Notes: a model not told the origin generated them from the letters alone. A DNA stretch of 64,000 nucleotides from Paracoccus hibiscisoli (GCF_005048265.1 NZ_SUNH01000016.1:1-64000); one strand, 5' to 3'; shown: positions 43,776 through 53,895, counted from the first letter of the stretch. Made by a program: numbers and translations.

Positions 43776-44848
43776 GCGCGCGCCCTCCGGCGGATCTGGA
43801 ACCGGGTCAGCAGATCGAAGCCCAGCAGGAAGAACAGCAGCATCCCCTGGAACACCTGCACCGTGGCGGCGGGCAGGGCCATGGTCATCTGCGCCAGTTC
43901 CCCCCCGATATAGGTCAGCGCCAGCAGCAGCCCCGCCAGCAGGATGCCCACCGGATGCAGCCGCCCCAGAAAGGCCACGATGATCGCGGTGAACCCGTAT
44001 CCGACGCCCAGCTTGTCGGTGACCTGGCCCGCAGGGCCCGCGACCTCGAACAGGCCCGCGGCACCGGCCAGCGCGCCCGACAGGCCCAGACAGAAGGCCA
44101 CCAGCGTCTGCGGACGCACGCCCGCGAAACGGGCGGCGCGCGGCGCGGTGCCGGCGGCGCGGATGTGGAACCCGCGGATGTGGCGGCTCATCAGGAACCA
44201 GGTGGCCAGGACGGCGGCGGCGGCGGCCACGACCCCCCAATGCGCGCCGGTCCCGGCAATCAGTTCGGGGTTCGCGGCGGACGGATATTGCTGCAGGTTG
44301 CGCGATCCGGGAAAGCCCATGCCCTGCGGGTTGCGCATCGGGCCGAAGGCCATCCAGGCCGCCACCCGCTGCGCGACATAGACCAGCATCAGCGACACCA
44401 GAATTTCCGACGCTCCGAACCAATTGCGCAGCATCGCGGGGATCATGCCCCAGGCCCAGCCCCCCGCCAGTCCCGCCGCGACCATCAGCGGGAACAGCCA
44501 CCACGCCTCCAGCGGGTACAGCGCCAGCGCGACGGCGGCGCCGGTGAGGCCGCCGATGATGTATTGCCCCTCGGCCCCGATGTTCCAGATGCCGGCGCGG
44601 AACCCGATGGCCAGCCCGGACGCGATCAGGATCAGGGGGGCGGCCTTGATCAGCAGCTGCGGGCGGGAATAGCTGGCGGCGGGGCCGAACAGCGGGTCCC
44701 AGAAGATCGTGCGGATCGCCGCGACCGGGTCATGGCCCAGCAGCGCGAACAGCAGCCCGCCGGTGACCATGGTGGCCAGCACCGCCATCACCGGCGTCGC
44801 GATCTGCCAGCCGGTCGAGGCGCTCTGGCGGGGGATCAGCGTGATCAT
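43772..44848 (-). CDS. ABC transporter permease, nucleoside/BMP system (first permease)
   Basis: A 358-residue permease with about eight to nine membrane segments. LIASGLAIGFRAGIWNIGAEGQYIIGG is the YufP/NupP-type signature, and GTAPRAARFAGV is the coupling loop. It overlaps both neighbours by four bases, so ATPase and two permeases are translationally coupled. The protein begins MITLIPRQSASTGW. Confidence 0.9.
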   Translation of the reverse strand: MITLIPRQSASTGWQIATPVMAVLATMVTGGLLFALLGHDPVAAIRTIFWDPLFGPAASYSRPQLLIKAAPLILIASGLAIGFRAGIWNIGAEGQYIIGGLTGAAVALALYPLEAWWLFPLMVAAGLAGGWAWGMIPAMLRNWFGASEILVSLMLVYVAQRVAAWMAFGPMRNPQGMGFPGSRNLQQYPSAANPELIAGTGAHWGVVAAAAAVLATWFLMSRHIRGFHIRAAGTAPRAARFAGVRPQTLVAFCLGLSGALAGAAGLFEVAGPAGQVTDKLGVGYGFTAIIVAFLGRLHPVGILLAGLLLALTYIGGELAQMTMALPAATVQVFQGMLLFFLLGFDLLTRFQIRRRARA

Positions 44849-46356
44849 AGATGCGCCTCTTCCATGCCATGGGCGCCGCCCAGCATCAGGCCGATGCGGT
44901 CCAGCGTCAGCCCGTCGGTGGGGACGGGGGGCGACAGGCGGCCTTCGTTCAGGGCGCAGAAACGGTCGGACAGTTCCAAAAGCTCATCCAGATCCTGAGA
45001 GATGACGATGACGCCCGCGCCCTGGCGGGCCAGATCCAGCAGCGATTGCCGCACGGCGGCCGCAGCCCCCGCGTCGACGCCCCAGGTGGGCTGGTTCACG
45101 ACCAGCACGCGCGGGTTCTGCATGACCTCTCGGCCGATGACGAATTTCTGCAGGTTGCCGCCCGACAGGGCGCGCGCCGCGACATGGGGGCCGGGGGTGC
45201 GGACGTCGAACCCCTCGATCACCGCCAGCGCATAGTCGCGCGCGGCCTTGTGGTCGATCAGCCCGCCGCGGACCAGGGACTTGCGGCTGCCCGCGGTCAG
45301 GAGCGTGTTTTCCGTCAGGCTGAAATCGGGGACAGCGGCGTGGCCCAACCGATCCTCGGGCGCGGCCAGCAATCCGGCGATGCGGCGCGGTTCGGGGCCG
45401 GTCGCGGACAGGTCCGCGCCCTCCAGCGTGACGGTGCCGGGCGCGCTGCGCACCTCGCCCGACAGGGCGGCCAGCAGCTCCTCCTGGCCGTTGCCCGCGA
45501 CGCCGCCGATGCCCAGGATTTCGCCCGCGCGCAGGGTCAGGGCGATGTCCTTCAGCGCGGTGCCTTCGGCATTCGGGGCCGGTTGGGACAAGGCGCGCAC
45601 CTCCAGCAGGACCGCGCCCGGCTGACGGCCCGACCGGTCGATCTGGCGCATCTGGCCGCCGACCATCATCGCCGCCAGATCGCGGGCCGAATGGGCGCGG
45701 GGGTCGCAGCTGTCGACGACGCGGCCGTGCCGCAGGATCGTGGCGCGGTCGCAATGGCTGCGGATCTCGTCCAGCTTGTGGCTGATATACAGGATCGCGG
45801 TGCCCTGCGCCGCAAGCTTGCGCAGGGTGGCGAACAGCAATTCGGCCTCCTGCGGGGTCAGGACGCTGGTGGGTTCGTCCATGATCAGCAGGCGCGGGTT
45901 CTGCAGCAGGCAGCGGATGATCTCGACCCGCTGGCGTTCGCCGGCGGAGAGGGTGACGATGCGCCGGGCCGGGTTCAGCGGCAGGCCGAAATCATGGCTG
46001 ACCTTGGTGATGCGCGCCGACAATTCGCGCCGCGGCGGCGGGTTCTCCATCCCCAGGGCGATGTTTTCGGCGACCGTCAGTGCATCGAACAGGCTGAAAT
46101 GCTGGAACACCATCGCCACGCCCGCGGCCCGCGCCGCGCGGGGATCGGAGGGCACATGCGCCGCGCCGCCCAGGGTCATCCGCCCGTCATCGGGGCGCAC
46201 GAGGCCATAGATCATCTTGACCAGGGTCGATTTTCCCGCGCCGTTCTCGCCCAGCAGGGCGTGGATTTCCCCCGGCATGACGTGGAACGACACGTCGTCA
46301 TTGGCGCGCACGCCGGGATAGGACTTGCCCAGACCTTCGGCGCGGAAAACGGGCAT
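44845..46356 (-). CDS. ABC transporter dual ATPase, nucleoside/BMP system
   Basis: A 503-residue protein with two ABC domains, as in sugar and nucleoside importers. Domain one has GENGAGKSTLVKMIYG, signature LSAGERQRVEIIRCL and LLIMDEPTSVLT. Domain two has the degenerate Walker A GVAGNGQEEL, signature LSGGNLQKFVIGRE and NQPTWGVDAG. One canonical and one degenerate site is normal in this family. The start at 46356 (MPVFRAEGLGKSYPGVRAND) is the family start. It is the first gene of the operon, and its 104-bp upstream region is shared with divergent dnaE. Confidence 0.92.
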   Translation of the reverse strand: MPVFRAEGLGKSYPGVRANDDVSFHVMPGEIHALLGENGAGKSTLVKMIYGLVRPDDGRMTLGGAAHVPSDPRAARAAGVAMVFQHFSLFDALTVAENIALGMENPPPRRELSARITKVSHDFGLPLNPARRIVTLSAGERQRVEIIRCLLQNPRLLIMDEPTSVLTPQEAELLFATLRKLAAQGTAILYISHKLDEIRSHCDRATILRHGRVVDSCDPRAHSARDLAAMMVGGQMRQIDRSGRQPGAVLLEVRALSQPAPNAEGTALKDIALTLRAGEILGIGGVAGNGQEELLAALSGEVRSAPGTVTLEGADLSATGPEPRRIAGLLAAPEDRLGHAAVPDFSLTENTLLTAGSRKSLVRGGLIDHKAARDYALAVIEGFDVRTPGPHVAARALSGGNLQKFVIGREVMQNPRVLVVNQPTWGVDAGAAAAVRQSLLDLARQGAGVIVISQDLDELLELSDRFCALNEGRLSPPVPTDGLTLDRIGLMLGGAHGMEEAHL

Positions 46357-46460
46357 GTCGGTCAATTCTGTCCCCTTGGTCAAATCCTTGACCTGCTTAT
46401 CCCGCAAATCGCGGCCCGCGCAATTGCACTGTTTGGTCAGGCTGCGATACAACCCTGATC

Positions 46461-49400
46461 ATGGCCGCAAAATCCCCCCGATTCATCCATCTTCGCACAC
46501 ATTCCGAGCATTCTTTGCTGGAAGGTGCCATTCCGGTAGGCAAACTGCCCGGGCTTGCCGCTGATGCGGGCATGCCGGCGGTGGCTCTGACCGATACGAA
46601 CAACATGTTCGCCGCGCTGGAATTCAGCGTGAAGGCCCGCGACAAGGGCATCCAGCCCATCGTCGGCTGTCAGGTGACGCTGGCGGCGGATGCCACCGGG
46701 CCCGTCGTCCTCCTGGCGCAGAACCAGGCGGGCTGGATGAACCTGATGGCGCTGTCCACCTGCCTGTACCTGCGCGAGGGCGGCGCGCTGCCGCATGTGA
46801 CCGTCGATGAGCTGTGCGCGCGGGCCGAGGGGCTGATCTGCCTGACCGGGGGCGCGACGGGCCCCTTGGGCCTGCTGATCGCACAGGGCCAGATGCCCAA
46901 GGCCGAGGCGCTGGCCGACCGGCTGGCCGGGGCCTTTGGCGACCGCCTGTATGTCGAGTTGCAGCGCCATCCCGGCGAGAACGGCCAGCTGATGCCCGCC
47001 GAGGCGGCATCCGAGGGCGGGCTGATCGACCTGGCCTATGCGCGTGACCTGCCGCTGGTGGCGACGAACGACGTCTATTTCCCCAAGACCACGATGTACG
47101 AGGCGCATGACGCGCTGATCTGCATCGCGGAAAAGGCCTATGTCGACCAGTCCCAGCCCCGCCGCCGCCTGACGCCCCAGCATTACTTCAAGTCGCCCGA
47201 GGAGATGGCCGTCCTCTTCGCCGACTTGCCCGAGGCGATCGACAACACCGTCGAAATCGCCCGCCGCTGCGCCTTTGCGGTGGCCAAGCACGCGCCGATC
47301 CTGCCCAAATTCGCCGATGACGAAGTGACCGAACTGCGCCGTCAGGCCCATGCCGGTCTGGCCGAGCGCCTGAAGGTCATCCCCCATGCGGTCACGCCCG
47401 AGGAATACACCGCCCGCCTGGATTTCGAACTGGGCATCATCGAACAGATGGGCTTTCCCGGCTATTTTCTGATCGTGGCCGATTTCATCCATTGGGCCAA
47501 GGAACAGGGCATTCCGGTCGGGCCCGGTCGCGGGTCGGGGGCCGGGTCGCTGGTCGCCTATGCGCTGACCATCACCGACCTGGACCCGCTGCGCTATAAC
47601 CTGCTGTTCGAGCGCTTCCTGAACCCGGAGCGGGTCAGCATGCCGGACTTCGACATCGACTTCTGCATGGACCGCCGCGAGGAGGTGATCCGTTACGTGC
47701 AGGGCAAATACGGCGCCGACAAGGTGGGCCAGATCATCACCTTCGGCGCGCTGCTGTCCAAGGCCGCGGTGCGCGACGTGGGCCGGGTTCTACAGCTGCC
47801 GTTCGGCCAGGTGGACCGCCTGTCCAAGATGATCCCGGTCGAGGGGGTGAAACCCGTCAGCATCGCCAAGGCCCGCGCCGATGAGCCCCGCCTGCGCGAG
47901 GCCGCGCGCGAGGAGGTCGTGGCCCGCCTGCTGGATTACGCCGAACAGCTGGAGGGGCTGTATCGCAACGCATCCACCCACGCGGCGGGGGTGGTGATCG
48001 GTGACCGGCCGTTGGACCAGCTGGTGCCGCTGTATCGTGATCCGGCCTCCGACATGCCTGCGACCCAGTTCAACATGAAATGGGTGGAGCAGGCCGGGCT
48101 GGTCAAGTTCGACTTTCTGGGGCTCAAGACGCTGACGGTGATCCAGAACGCGGTCGACCTGATCAACGGGGCAGGGCGTCCGCTGCACATCGCCGCCGAC
48201 GGGCGGCAGTTGTATGAACCGACGCCGGGGACGGAAAACCAGATCAACCTGATCCCGCTGGACGACAAGCCCAGCTATGAGCTGTTCGCCAGCGCCCGCA
48301 CGGTCGCGGTGTTCCAGGTGGAATCGTCGGGCATGATGGACGCGCTGCGCCGCATGAAGCCCACCTGCATCGAGGATATCGTGGCGCTGGTGGCGCTGTA
48401 CCGTCCTGGCCCGATGGAGAACATCCCGACCTATTGCGAGGTCAAGAACGGGCTGCGCGACCTGGAATCCATCCACCCCAGCATCGACGATATCCTGGCC
48501 GAGACGCAGGGCATCATCGTCTATCAGGAACAGGTGATGCAGATCGCCCAAGTCATGGCGGGGTATTCCCTGGGCGGCGCCGACCTGCTGCGCCGCGCCA
48601 TGGGCAAGAAGATCGCGGCCGAGATGGCCAAGGAGCGGCCCAAGTTCGTCAAGGGTGCCGTTGCCAACGGCGTGCCCGACAAGAAGGCCGGAGAGGTCTT
48701 TGACCTGCTGGAGAAATTCGCCAATTACGGCTTCAACAAATCGCACGCGGCGGCCTATGCGGTGGTCAGCTATCAGACTGCATGGCTGAAGGCGAACCAC
48801 CCGGTCGAATTCATGGCCGCGGTGATGAACTGCGACATCCACCTGACCGACAAGCTGGCGGTTTACAAACGCGAATGCGACCGGATGGGCATCGAGATGG
48901 TGCCGCCTTGCGTCAACCGCTCGGCCCCGACATTCACCACCGGGCCGGGGCGCATCCACTATGCGCTGGGCGCGCTGAAGGGCGTCGGCATTGAGGCGAT
49001 GCGGCTGATCCATGAGGCGCGCGGGCAGACGCCCTTCCGCGACATGCACGACCTGGCCCGCCGCGTGGACATGAAGCGCGTGGGCAAGCGCCCACTGGAG
49101 ATGCTGGCCCGCGCCGGGGCGTTCGACGGGCTGGACGACAACCGCGCCCGGGTGATGAAGTCACTGGACGCGCTGTGCGCCTGGTCGGCGGCGGTGCAGG
49201 ATCAGGCGGCCTCCAGCCAGACGTCGCTGTTCGGGAGCGGAGAGGATCTGCCGCCGCCGCGCCCGCCCATCGCGGGCATCTGGCTGCCCACCGAGAAGCT
49301 GGCCGAGGAGCACAAGGCCATCGGGTTCTATCTGTCCGGCCACCCGCTGGACGATTACCTGCCCGCGCTGCGGCGCAAGAAGGTGCAGACCCTGGCCGAG

Positions 49401-49931
49401 ATCAGCCAGGACGCGCTGAACGGCCCGCTGGTCGCCCAGATCGCGGGCACCGTCGCCGCGCGGATGGAGCGCAAATCGGCCAAGGGCACGGCCTATGCCT
49501 TTGTCAGCCTGTCGGACCCGACCGGCCTCTATGAGGTCACGGTCTTCTCGGACCTGCTGGCGGCCGCCCGCGACAAGCTGGAGCCGGGCCAGAACGTGGT
49601 GCTGCAGGTCAAGGTCGAACCCTCGGGCGAGCAGGTCAAGATGCTGGCCAATTCGGTGACGGCGCTGGACGATGCGGTCGCCGATGCCGGCGCGGGCTGC
49701 CTGGCGGTCGAGATGCAGGGCGCCGACACGATCCCGCGCCTGGTCGAGGTGCTGACCCGCATCCGCACCGACATCATCGTGCCGCCCCGGTCACGCGGCC
49801 CGATCCGCCTGCGTCTGCGCGAGGGCGATGAGATCATCGAGATCGAGGTCGCCAACGACGCCCCCCTGACCACGCCCGCGCGCCAGGCCCTGCGTGCCGT
49901 TCCCGGTGTGCTGGACGTGATCGAAGAGTGA
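46461..49931 (+). CDS. dnaE: DNA polymerase III alpha subunit
   Basis: A 1156-residue replicative polymerase subunit. The N-terminal PHP domain begins FIHLRTHSEHSLLEGA. The catalytic palm holds PDFDIDFCMD, following GPGRGSGAGSLVAYALTITD. YEQ... -type fingers, helix-hairpin-helix elements and a C-terminal OB domain (about residue 985 on, LVAQIAGTVAARMERK) follow. Its length matches E. coli DnaE (1160). The ATG at 46461 is divergent from the BMP-system ATPase. No operon partner is evident; a repeat element follows the stop. Confidence 0.96.
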   Translation: MAAKSPRFIHLRTHSEHSLLEGAIPVGKLPGLAADAGMPAVALTDTNNMFAALEFSVKARDKGIQPIVGCQVTLAADATGPVVLLAQNQAGWMNLMALSTCLYLREGGALPHVTVDELCARAEGLICLTGGATGPLGLLIAQGQMPKAEALADRLAGAFGDRLYVELQRHPGENGQLMPAEAASEGGLIDLAYARDLPLVATNDVYFPKTTMYEAHDALICIAEKAYVDQSQPRRRLTPQHYFKSPEEMAVLFADLPEAIDNTVEIARRCAFAVAKHAPILPKFADDEVTELRRQAHAGLAERLKVIPHAVTPEEYTARLDFELGIIEQMGFPGYFLIVADFIHWAKEQGIPVGPGRGSGAGSLVAYALTITDLDPLRYNLLFERFLNPERVSMPDFDIDFCMDRREEVIRYVQGKYGADKVGQIITFGALLSKAAVRDVGRVLQLPFGQVDRLSKMIPVEGVKPVSIAKARADEPRLREAAREEVVARLLDYAEQLEGLYRNASTHAAGVVIGDRPLDQLVPLYRDPASDMPATQFNMKWVEQAGLVKFDFLGLKTLTVIQNAVDLINGAGRPLHIAADGRQLYEPTPGTENQINLIPLDDKPSYELFASARTVAVFQVESSGMMDALRRMKPTCIEDIVALVALYRPGPMENIPTYCEVKNGLRDLESIHPSIDDILAETQGIIVYQEQVMQIAQVMAGYSLGGADLLRRAMGKKIAAEMAKERPKFVKGAVANGVPDKKAGEVFDLLEKFANYGFNKSHAAAYAVVSYQTAWLKANHPVEFMAAVMNCDIHLTDKLAVYKRECDRMGIEMVPPCVNRSAPTFTTGPGRIHYALGALKGVGIEAMRLIHEARGQTPFRDMHDLARRVDMKRVGKRPLEMLARAGAFDGLDDNRARVMKSLDALCAWSAAVQDQAASSQTSLFGSGEDLPPPRPPIAGIWLPTEKLAEEHKAIGFYLSGHPLDDYLPALRRKKVQTLAEISQDALNGPLVAQIAGTVAARMERKSAKGTAYAFVSLSDPTGLYEVTVFSDLLAAARDKLEPGQNVVLQVKVEPSGEQVKMLANSVTALDDAVADAGAGCLAVEMQGADTIPRLVEVLTRIRTDIIVPPRSRGPIRLRLREGDEIIEIEVANDAPLTTPARQALRAVPGVLDVIEE

Positions 49932-49940
49932 CCGCGGCTT

Positions 49941-50024
49941 TGTTCTTCATGAAACTATCCTCAGGGGTTGCCGGCTGGTGTGCCACTGGTCCTAGGACCA
50001 GCCGGCGACGGGGCGAAGCGCCCC
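49941..50024. repeat. Palindromic intergenic element between dnaE and ruvC (diverged repeat)
   Basis: On the minus strand GGATAGTTTCATGAAGAA resembles the tail of the repeats at 15264 and 17790. It adjoins GCCGGCTGGT (49970-49979) paired with ACCAGCCGGC (49997-50006), a perfect inner palindrome CTGGTCCTAGGACCAG (49986-50001), and GGGGCG-AAG-CGCCCC (50010-50024). The hairpins may end dnaE transcription; there is no T tract immediately after. Confidence 0.6.
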
Positions 50025-50093
50025 CGGCCTTTCCGCATCAGCTCTAGGCAGATGTTCGTGCTTCGTGCTAACAATCGGAAAAAAGAGGGCAGC

Positions 50094-50603
50094 ATGAAGG
50101 TCTTGGGCATCGATCCCGGTTTGCGGAACATGGGCTGGGGGGTGATCCTGGTCGATGGATCGCGCATCCGCCATATCGCCAATGGCACCATCCATTCGGA
50201 CGGCGCGCAGGATCTGGGGTCGCGGCTGTCGGTCCTGTTTCGCGGGCTGTGCGCGGTGATCGCCACCCACGCGCCCGACGAGGCTGCGGTCGAGCAGACC
50301 TTCGTCAACAAGGACGCGACCGGCACGCTGAAGCTGGGACAGGCGCGCGGCGTGGCCCTGCTGGCCCCGGCCGAGGCGGGAATCACCGTCGGCGAATACG
50401 CCCCCAACGCGGTCAAGAAGACGGTTGTGGGCGTGGGCCATGCCGGCAAGGAGCAGGTGCAGCACATGGTGCGGGTCCAGCTGCCGGGCGTCCAGTTCGA
50501 GAGCCCGGATGCGGCGGACGCGCTGGCCATCGCCATCTGTCATGCGCGCCACCTGCAGGGGCGCAGCCTGCGCGTGGCCACGCCCAAGCGGGGTGCGGCA
50601 TGA
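50094..50603 (+). CDS. ruvC: Holliday junction resolvase RuvC
   Basis: A 169-residue endonuclease resolving four-way DNA junctions made during recombination, acting with RuvAB. The four acidic catalytic residues are Asp7 (GIDPG), Glu67 (AVEQTFVN), Asp139 and Asp142 ([14 protein letters not shown]). Starts further upstream would read through the repeat; the ATG at 50094 follows AAAGAGGGC. Its stop overlaps the ruvA start. Confidence 0.95.
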   Translation: MKVLGIDPGLRNMGWGVILVDGSRIRHIANGTIHSDGAQDLGSRLSVLFRGLCAVIATHAPDEAAVEQTFVNKDATGTLKLGQARGVALLAPAEAGITVGEYAPNAVKKTVVGVGHAGKEQVQHMVRVQLPGVQFESPDAADALAIAICHARHLQGRSLRVATPKRGAA

Positions 50604-51307
50604 TCGGGCGGATCGCGGGGATCATCCTGCACCGCGCGCGCGATCACGTGCTGATCGACGTGCGCGGCGTGGGCTATATCATCCATGTCAGCGAGCGGAC
50701 GGCGGCGGGCCTGCCCCCGGTGGGGCAGGCGGCGGCGCTGTATACCGAACTGCTGGTCCGGGAGGATCTGCTGCAGCTGTTCGGCTTTCCGACCATGCTG
50801 GACAAGGAGTGGCACCGGCTGCTGACTTCGGTGCAGGGCGTGGGGGCCAAGGTGTCGCTGGCGATCCTGAGCACGCTGGGCCCCGAGGGGCTGGGGCGGG
50901 CGATCGCGCTGGGGGACTGGTCATCGGTCAGGAAGGCCAATGGCGTGGGGCCGAAGCTGGCGCAGCGGATCGTGCTGGAGCTGAAGGACAAGGCGCCGTC
51001 GGTCATGGCCCTGGGGGGGGCGCTGACCATCGACGCGGGTGACGTTGCCGCGGGCGGTGGTGCGGAGGTGCCGGGCATCGAGCCCGGCCCCTCCGCGGCC
51101 CCGGCGCCGGGCGCCGCGGCCCGCCCGGCCTCGGCCGTCGTTCTGTCGGGTCAGGCGATGGCGGATGCGCTGTCGGCGCTGACCAATCTGGGCTATGGTC
51201 CCTCCGAGGCGGCGACGGCGGTGGCCGAGGCGCAGGCGCGGGAACCCGCGGCCGCCATGCCCGCGTTGATCCGCGCGGCGCTGCGTCTGCTGGCGCCCAA
51301 GGACTGA
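50600..51307 (+). CDS. ruvA: Holliday junction DNA helicase subunit RuvA
   Basis: A 235-residue junction-binding protein. Domain I begins [31 protein letters not shown]. Domain II has two helix-hairpin-helix motifs ([39 protein letters not shown]). Domain III (about residues 190-233, [19 protein letters not shown]) contacts RuvB. The linker between II and III is unusually long and rich in Ala, Gly and Pro (about 145-185), making it some 30 residues longer than E. coli RuvA. It overlaps ruvC by four bases. Confidence 0.95.
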   Translation: MIGRIAGIILHRARDHVLIDVRGVGYIIHVSERTAAGLPPVGQAAALYTELLVREDLLQLFGFPTMLDKEWHRLLTSVQGVGAKVSLAILSTLGPEGLGRAIALGDWSSVRKANGVGPKLAQRIVLELKDKAPSVMALGGALTIDAGDVAAGGGAEVPGIEPGPSAAPAPGAAARPASAVVLSGQAMADALSALTNLGYGPSEAATAVAEAQAREPAAAMPALIRAALRLLAPKD

Positions 51308-51319
51308 ACCGGAGGTCGG

Positions 51320-52243
51320 ATGATGGCAGGAAACGTCAAGGTCTTCATGCTGATGGCGGCGCTGACCGCGCTGGTCATGGCACTGGGCTGGATGCTGGGC
51401 GGATCGGGCGGCGCGCTGATCGCGCTGGTGATCGCGGGGGGCATGAACTTTTTCAGCTACTGGAACAGCGACAAGATGGTCCTGCGCCAGCAGGGTGCGG
51501 TCGCGCTGTCGCCGCACCAGGGGCCCGAGCTGTACGCGATGACCGCGCGTCTAGCCGAGCGGGCACAGATGCCGATGCCCAAGCTGTATCTGCTGCCGAC
51601 CGAGCAGCCGAACGCCTTTGCCACCGGGCGCAACCCGGAGAATTCGGCCGTGGCCGTCACCCAGGGGTTGCTGAACCACCTGTCGGCGGAGGAGATCGAG
51701 GGTGTGATCGCCCATGAGCTGGCCCATATCAAGCATCGCGACACGCTGACCATGACCATCACCGCCACGATGGCGGGGGCCATCGCGATGATGGGCAACA
51801 TGATGCTGTTCGCGGGCAGCCGCGAGGGGCGGGGCGGCATGATCGGCGGGATCATCGCGATGATCCTGGCGCCTATGGCCGCGATGATGGTGCAGATGGC
51901 GATCTCTCGGGCGCGCGAATACGAGGCCGATGCGACCGGCGCGCAGATCTGCGGCAAGCCGCGGGCACTGGCTTCGGCGTTGCAGCGGATCGCCGGGGCG
52001 GCGGGGCGCAGCGTCAATGTCCCGGCCGAAAAGAACCCGGCGGCGGCGGCCATGTTCATCATCAACCCGCTGCATGCGATGCGGGCCGACCACCTGTTCA
52101 CCACCCACCCGCCCACCGAAGAGCGCATCGCCCGGCTGATGGCGATGGAGGGCGGATCGCCCTCTGCCCCCCGGCAGGCCGCCGCCCCGAGCCGCATCCC
52201 GCGCGCCGGGACGCGGCCCCGCGCGCCCTGGGGCCGGGGATGA
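51320..52243 (+). CDS. htpX: Membrane protease HtpX
   Basis: A 307-residue M48-family zinc metalloprotease of the inner membrane that degrades misfolded membrane proteins. Two N-terminal spans (about residues 7-47) precede the catalytic motif HELAH in [19 protein letters not shown]. Two further spans follow, then the third ligand in [12 protein letters not shown]. The C-terminus has a Pro/Arg-rich tail. It sits between ruvA and ruvB, overlapping ruvB by four bases, an unusual placement that links membrane quality control to a recombination operon. Confidence 0.93.
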   Translation: MMAGNVKVFMLMAALTALVMALGWMLGGSGGALIALVIAGGMNFFSYWNSDKMVLRQQGAVALSPHQGPELYAMTARLAERAQMPMPKLYLLPTEQPNAFATGRNPENSAVAVTQGLLNHLSAEEIEGVIAHELAHIKHRDTLTMTITATMAGAIAMMGNMMLFAGSREGRGGMIGGIIAMILAPMAAMMVQMAISRAREYEADATGAQICGKPRALASALQRIAGAAGRSVNVPAEKNPAAAAMFIINPLHAMRADHLFTTHPPTEERIARLMAMEGGSPSAPRQAAAPSRIPRAGTRPRAPWGRG

Positions 52244-53271
52244 GCGCGCCCGACCCTGACCTGCGCCCCGAAAAGCTGGACAGCGATGTCGAGGACCGCG
52301 CCCTGCGTCCGCAGAACCTGGCCGAATTCGTGGGCCAGGCCGGGGCGCGGGCCAACCTGAAGGTGTTCATCGAAAGCGCCAAGATGCGCGGCAAGGCGAT
52401 GGACCACACGCTGTTCTTTGGCCCCCCCGGCCTGGGCAAGACCACGCTGGCGCAGATCATGGCGCGCGAGCTGGGGGTGAATTTCCGCATGACGTCAGGC
52501 CCTGTCATCGCGCGGGCGGGCGATCTGGCGGCGATCCTGACCAATCTGGAATCGCGCGACGTGCTGTTCATCGACGAGATCCACCGCATGAACCCCGCGG
52601 TCGAGGAGATCCTGTATCCCGCGATGGAGGATTTCGAGCTGGACTTGGTGATCGGCGAGGGGCCCGCCGCCCGCACCGTGCGGATCGAGCTGCAGCCGTT
52701 TACGCTGGTGGGGGCCACGACGCGTCTGGGGCTGCTGACGACGCCTTTGCGCGACCGGTTCGGCATTCCCACCCGGCTGCAATTCTACGAGATCGCCGAG
52801 CTGGACCTGATCGTGCAGCGCGGCGCGCGGCTGCTGGGCATCAGCGCCGATCCCGAAGGCACGATGGAGATCGCGCGGCGCGCCCGCGGCACGCCGCGCA
52901 TCGCGGGCAGGCTGCTGCGCCGGGTCGTGGACTTCGCGCTGGTCGAGGGCAATGGCCGCCTGACGCGCGAGATCGCGGATATCGCGCTGAACCGGCTTGG
53001 CGTGGACGATCTGGGGCTGGACGGGGCCGACCGGCGCTATCTGACGTTGATGGCCGAGCATTATGGCGGCGGCCCGGTGGGCGTCGAGACCCTGTCGGCG
53101 GCGCTGTCGGAAAGCCGCGACGCCATCGAGGAGGTGATCGAGCCCTATCTGTTGCAGCAGGGGCTGATCGCGCGCACCCCGCGCGGCCGGATGCTGGCGG
53201 CGCGCGCCTGGCGGCACCTGGGAATTGACGCCCCCGCCCAGCCCGGTCAGGCCAGCCTGTTCGACGCCTGA
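52240..53271 (+). CDS. ruvB: Holliday junction DNA helicase motor RuvB
   Basis: A 343-residue AAA+ hexameric motor for branch migration. It has Walker [12 protein letters not shown], Walker [11 protein letters not shown], sensor 1 [11 protein letters not shown], arginine finger region PLRDRFG, and a C-terminal winged helix ([21 protein letters not shown]). Normal length. It is coupled to htpX by ATGA overlap, so ruvC, ruvA, htpX and ruvB form one operon, probably continuing into ybgC 42 bases later. Confidence 0.96.
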   Translation: MSAPDPDLRPEKLDSDVEDRALRPQNLAEFVGQAGARANLKVFIESAKMRGKAMDHTLFFGPPGLGKTTLAQIMARELGVNFRMTSGPVIARAGDLAAILTNLESRDVLFIDEIHRMNPAVEEILYPAMEDFELDLVIGEGPAARTVRIELQPFTLVGATTRLGLLTTPLRDRFGIPTRLQFYEIAELDLIVQRGARLLGISADPEGTMEIARRARGTPRIAGRLLRRVVDFALVEGNGRLTREIADIALNRLGVDDLGLDGADRRYLTLMAEHYGGGPVGVETLSAALSESRDAIEEVIEPYLLQQGLIARTPRGRMLAARAWRHLGIDAPAQPGQASLFDA

Positions 53272-53313
53272 GCGGCGATTGCGCCGCCGCCGCCCACCCT
53301 TTATCGTGGCACC

Positions 53314-53709
53314 ATGAGCCATCACCTGACCCTGCGCGTCTATTACGAAGACACCGACCTTGCCGGCATCGTCTATTATGCCAACTATCTGAAATACATC
53401 GAACGGGGGCGGTCCGAATGGATGCGCGACACCGGCATCGACCAGATGGCCATGAAGGCCGCCTCGGGCCGGGTCTTTGCCGTGCGCCGGGTCGAGGCCG
53501 ATTATCTGCGCCCCGCGCAGTTCGACGACCTGCTGACGGTGGTGACCGATCTGGCCTCGGCGACCGCCGCGCGGATCGTCGTGGACCAGCAGGTGCGGCG
53601 CGGCGATCAGGTGCTGTTCACGGCGCGCGTGACGATCGTCTGCCTGGACGGGCAGGGGCGTCCGGTGCGCCTGCCGCAGGCGCTGTCGCGCGCCCTGCCG
53701 GAGGGGTGA
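53314..53709 (+). CDS. ybgC: Tol-Pal-associated acyl-CoA thioesterase YbgC
   Basis: A 131-residue hotdog-fold thioesterase. The active-site segment YYEDTDLAGIVYYANYLKYIE contains the catalytic Asp15 of the 4-hydroxybenzoyl-CoA thioesterase family. YbgC genes head tol-pal clusters in many proteobacteria and are thought to act in phospholipid metabolism at the envelope. Here it is followed, after a 186-bp gap with two hairpins, by tolQ. Confidence 0.92.
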   Translation: MSHHLTLRVYYEDTDLAGIVYYANYLKYIERGRSEWMRDTGIDQMAMKAASGRVFAVRRVEADYLRPAQFDDLLTVVTDLASATAARIVVDQQVRRGDQVLFTARVTIVCLDGQGRPVRLPQALSRALPEG

Positions 53710-53799
53710 TGCGCGCCGCCCGCGTCGGGGCGGCATGCCGCGCGCCGGGGTGATTGCGGCACGGCTGCTGCACCTTGATGAAAATTGACGCCATTGTGT

Positions 53800-53870
53800 T
53801 GCCACGGGGGCTGAAACCCGTGGCAGTTACAGGGTAATAGGCCGCAACGCCGGACTGCCAGGGGGCAGTC
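53800..53870 (+). other. Two stem-loops in the tolQ upstream region
   Basis: TGCCACGGG (53800-53808) pairs perfectly with CCCGTGGCA (53817-53825). GACTGCC (53853-53859) pairs with GGCAGTC (53864-53870). They lie in the gap between ybgC and tolQ, in the leader of the tol genes. No T tract follows either, so they look like leader structures or RNA-processing sites rather than simple terminators. A convincing promoter was not found. Confidence 0.5.
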
Positions 53871-53895
53871 GTGGCCCGTGATGATGAGGCAGAAG

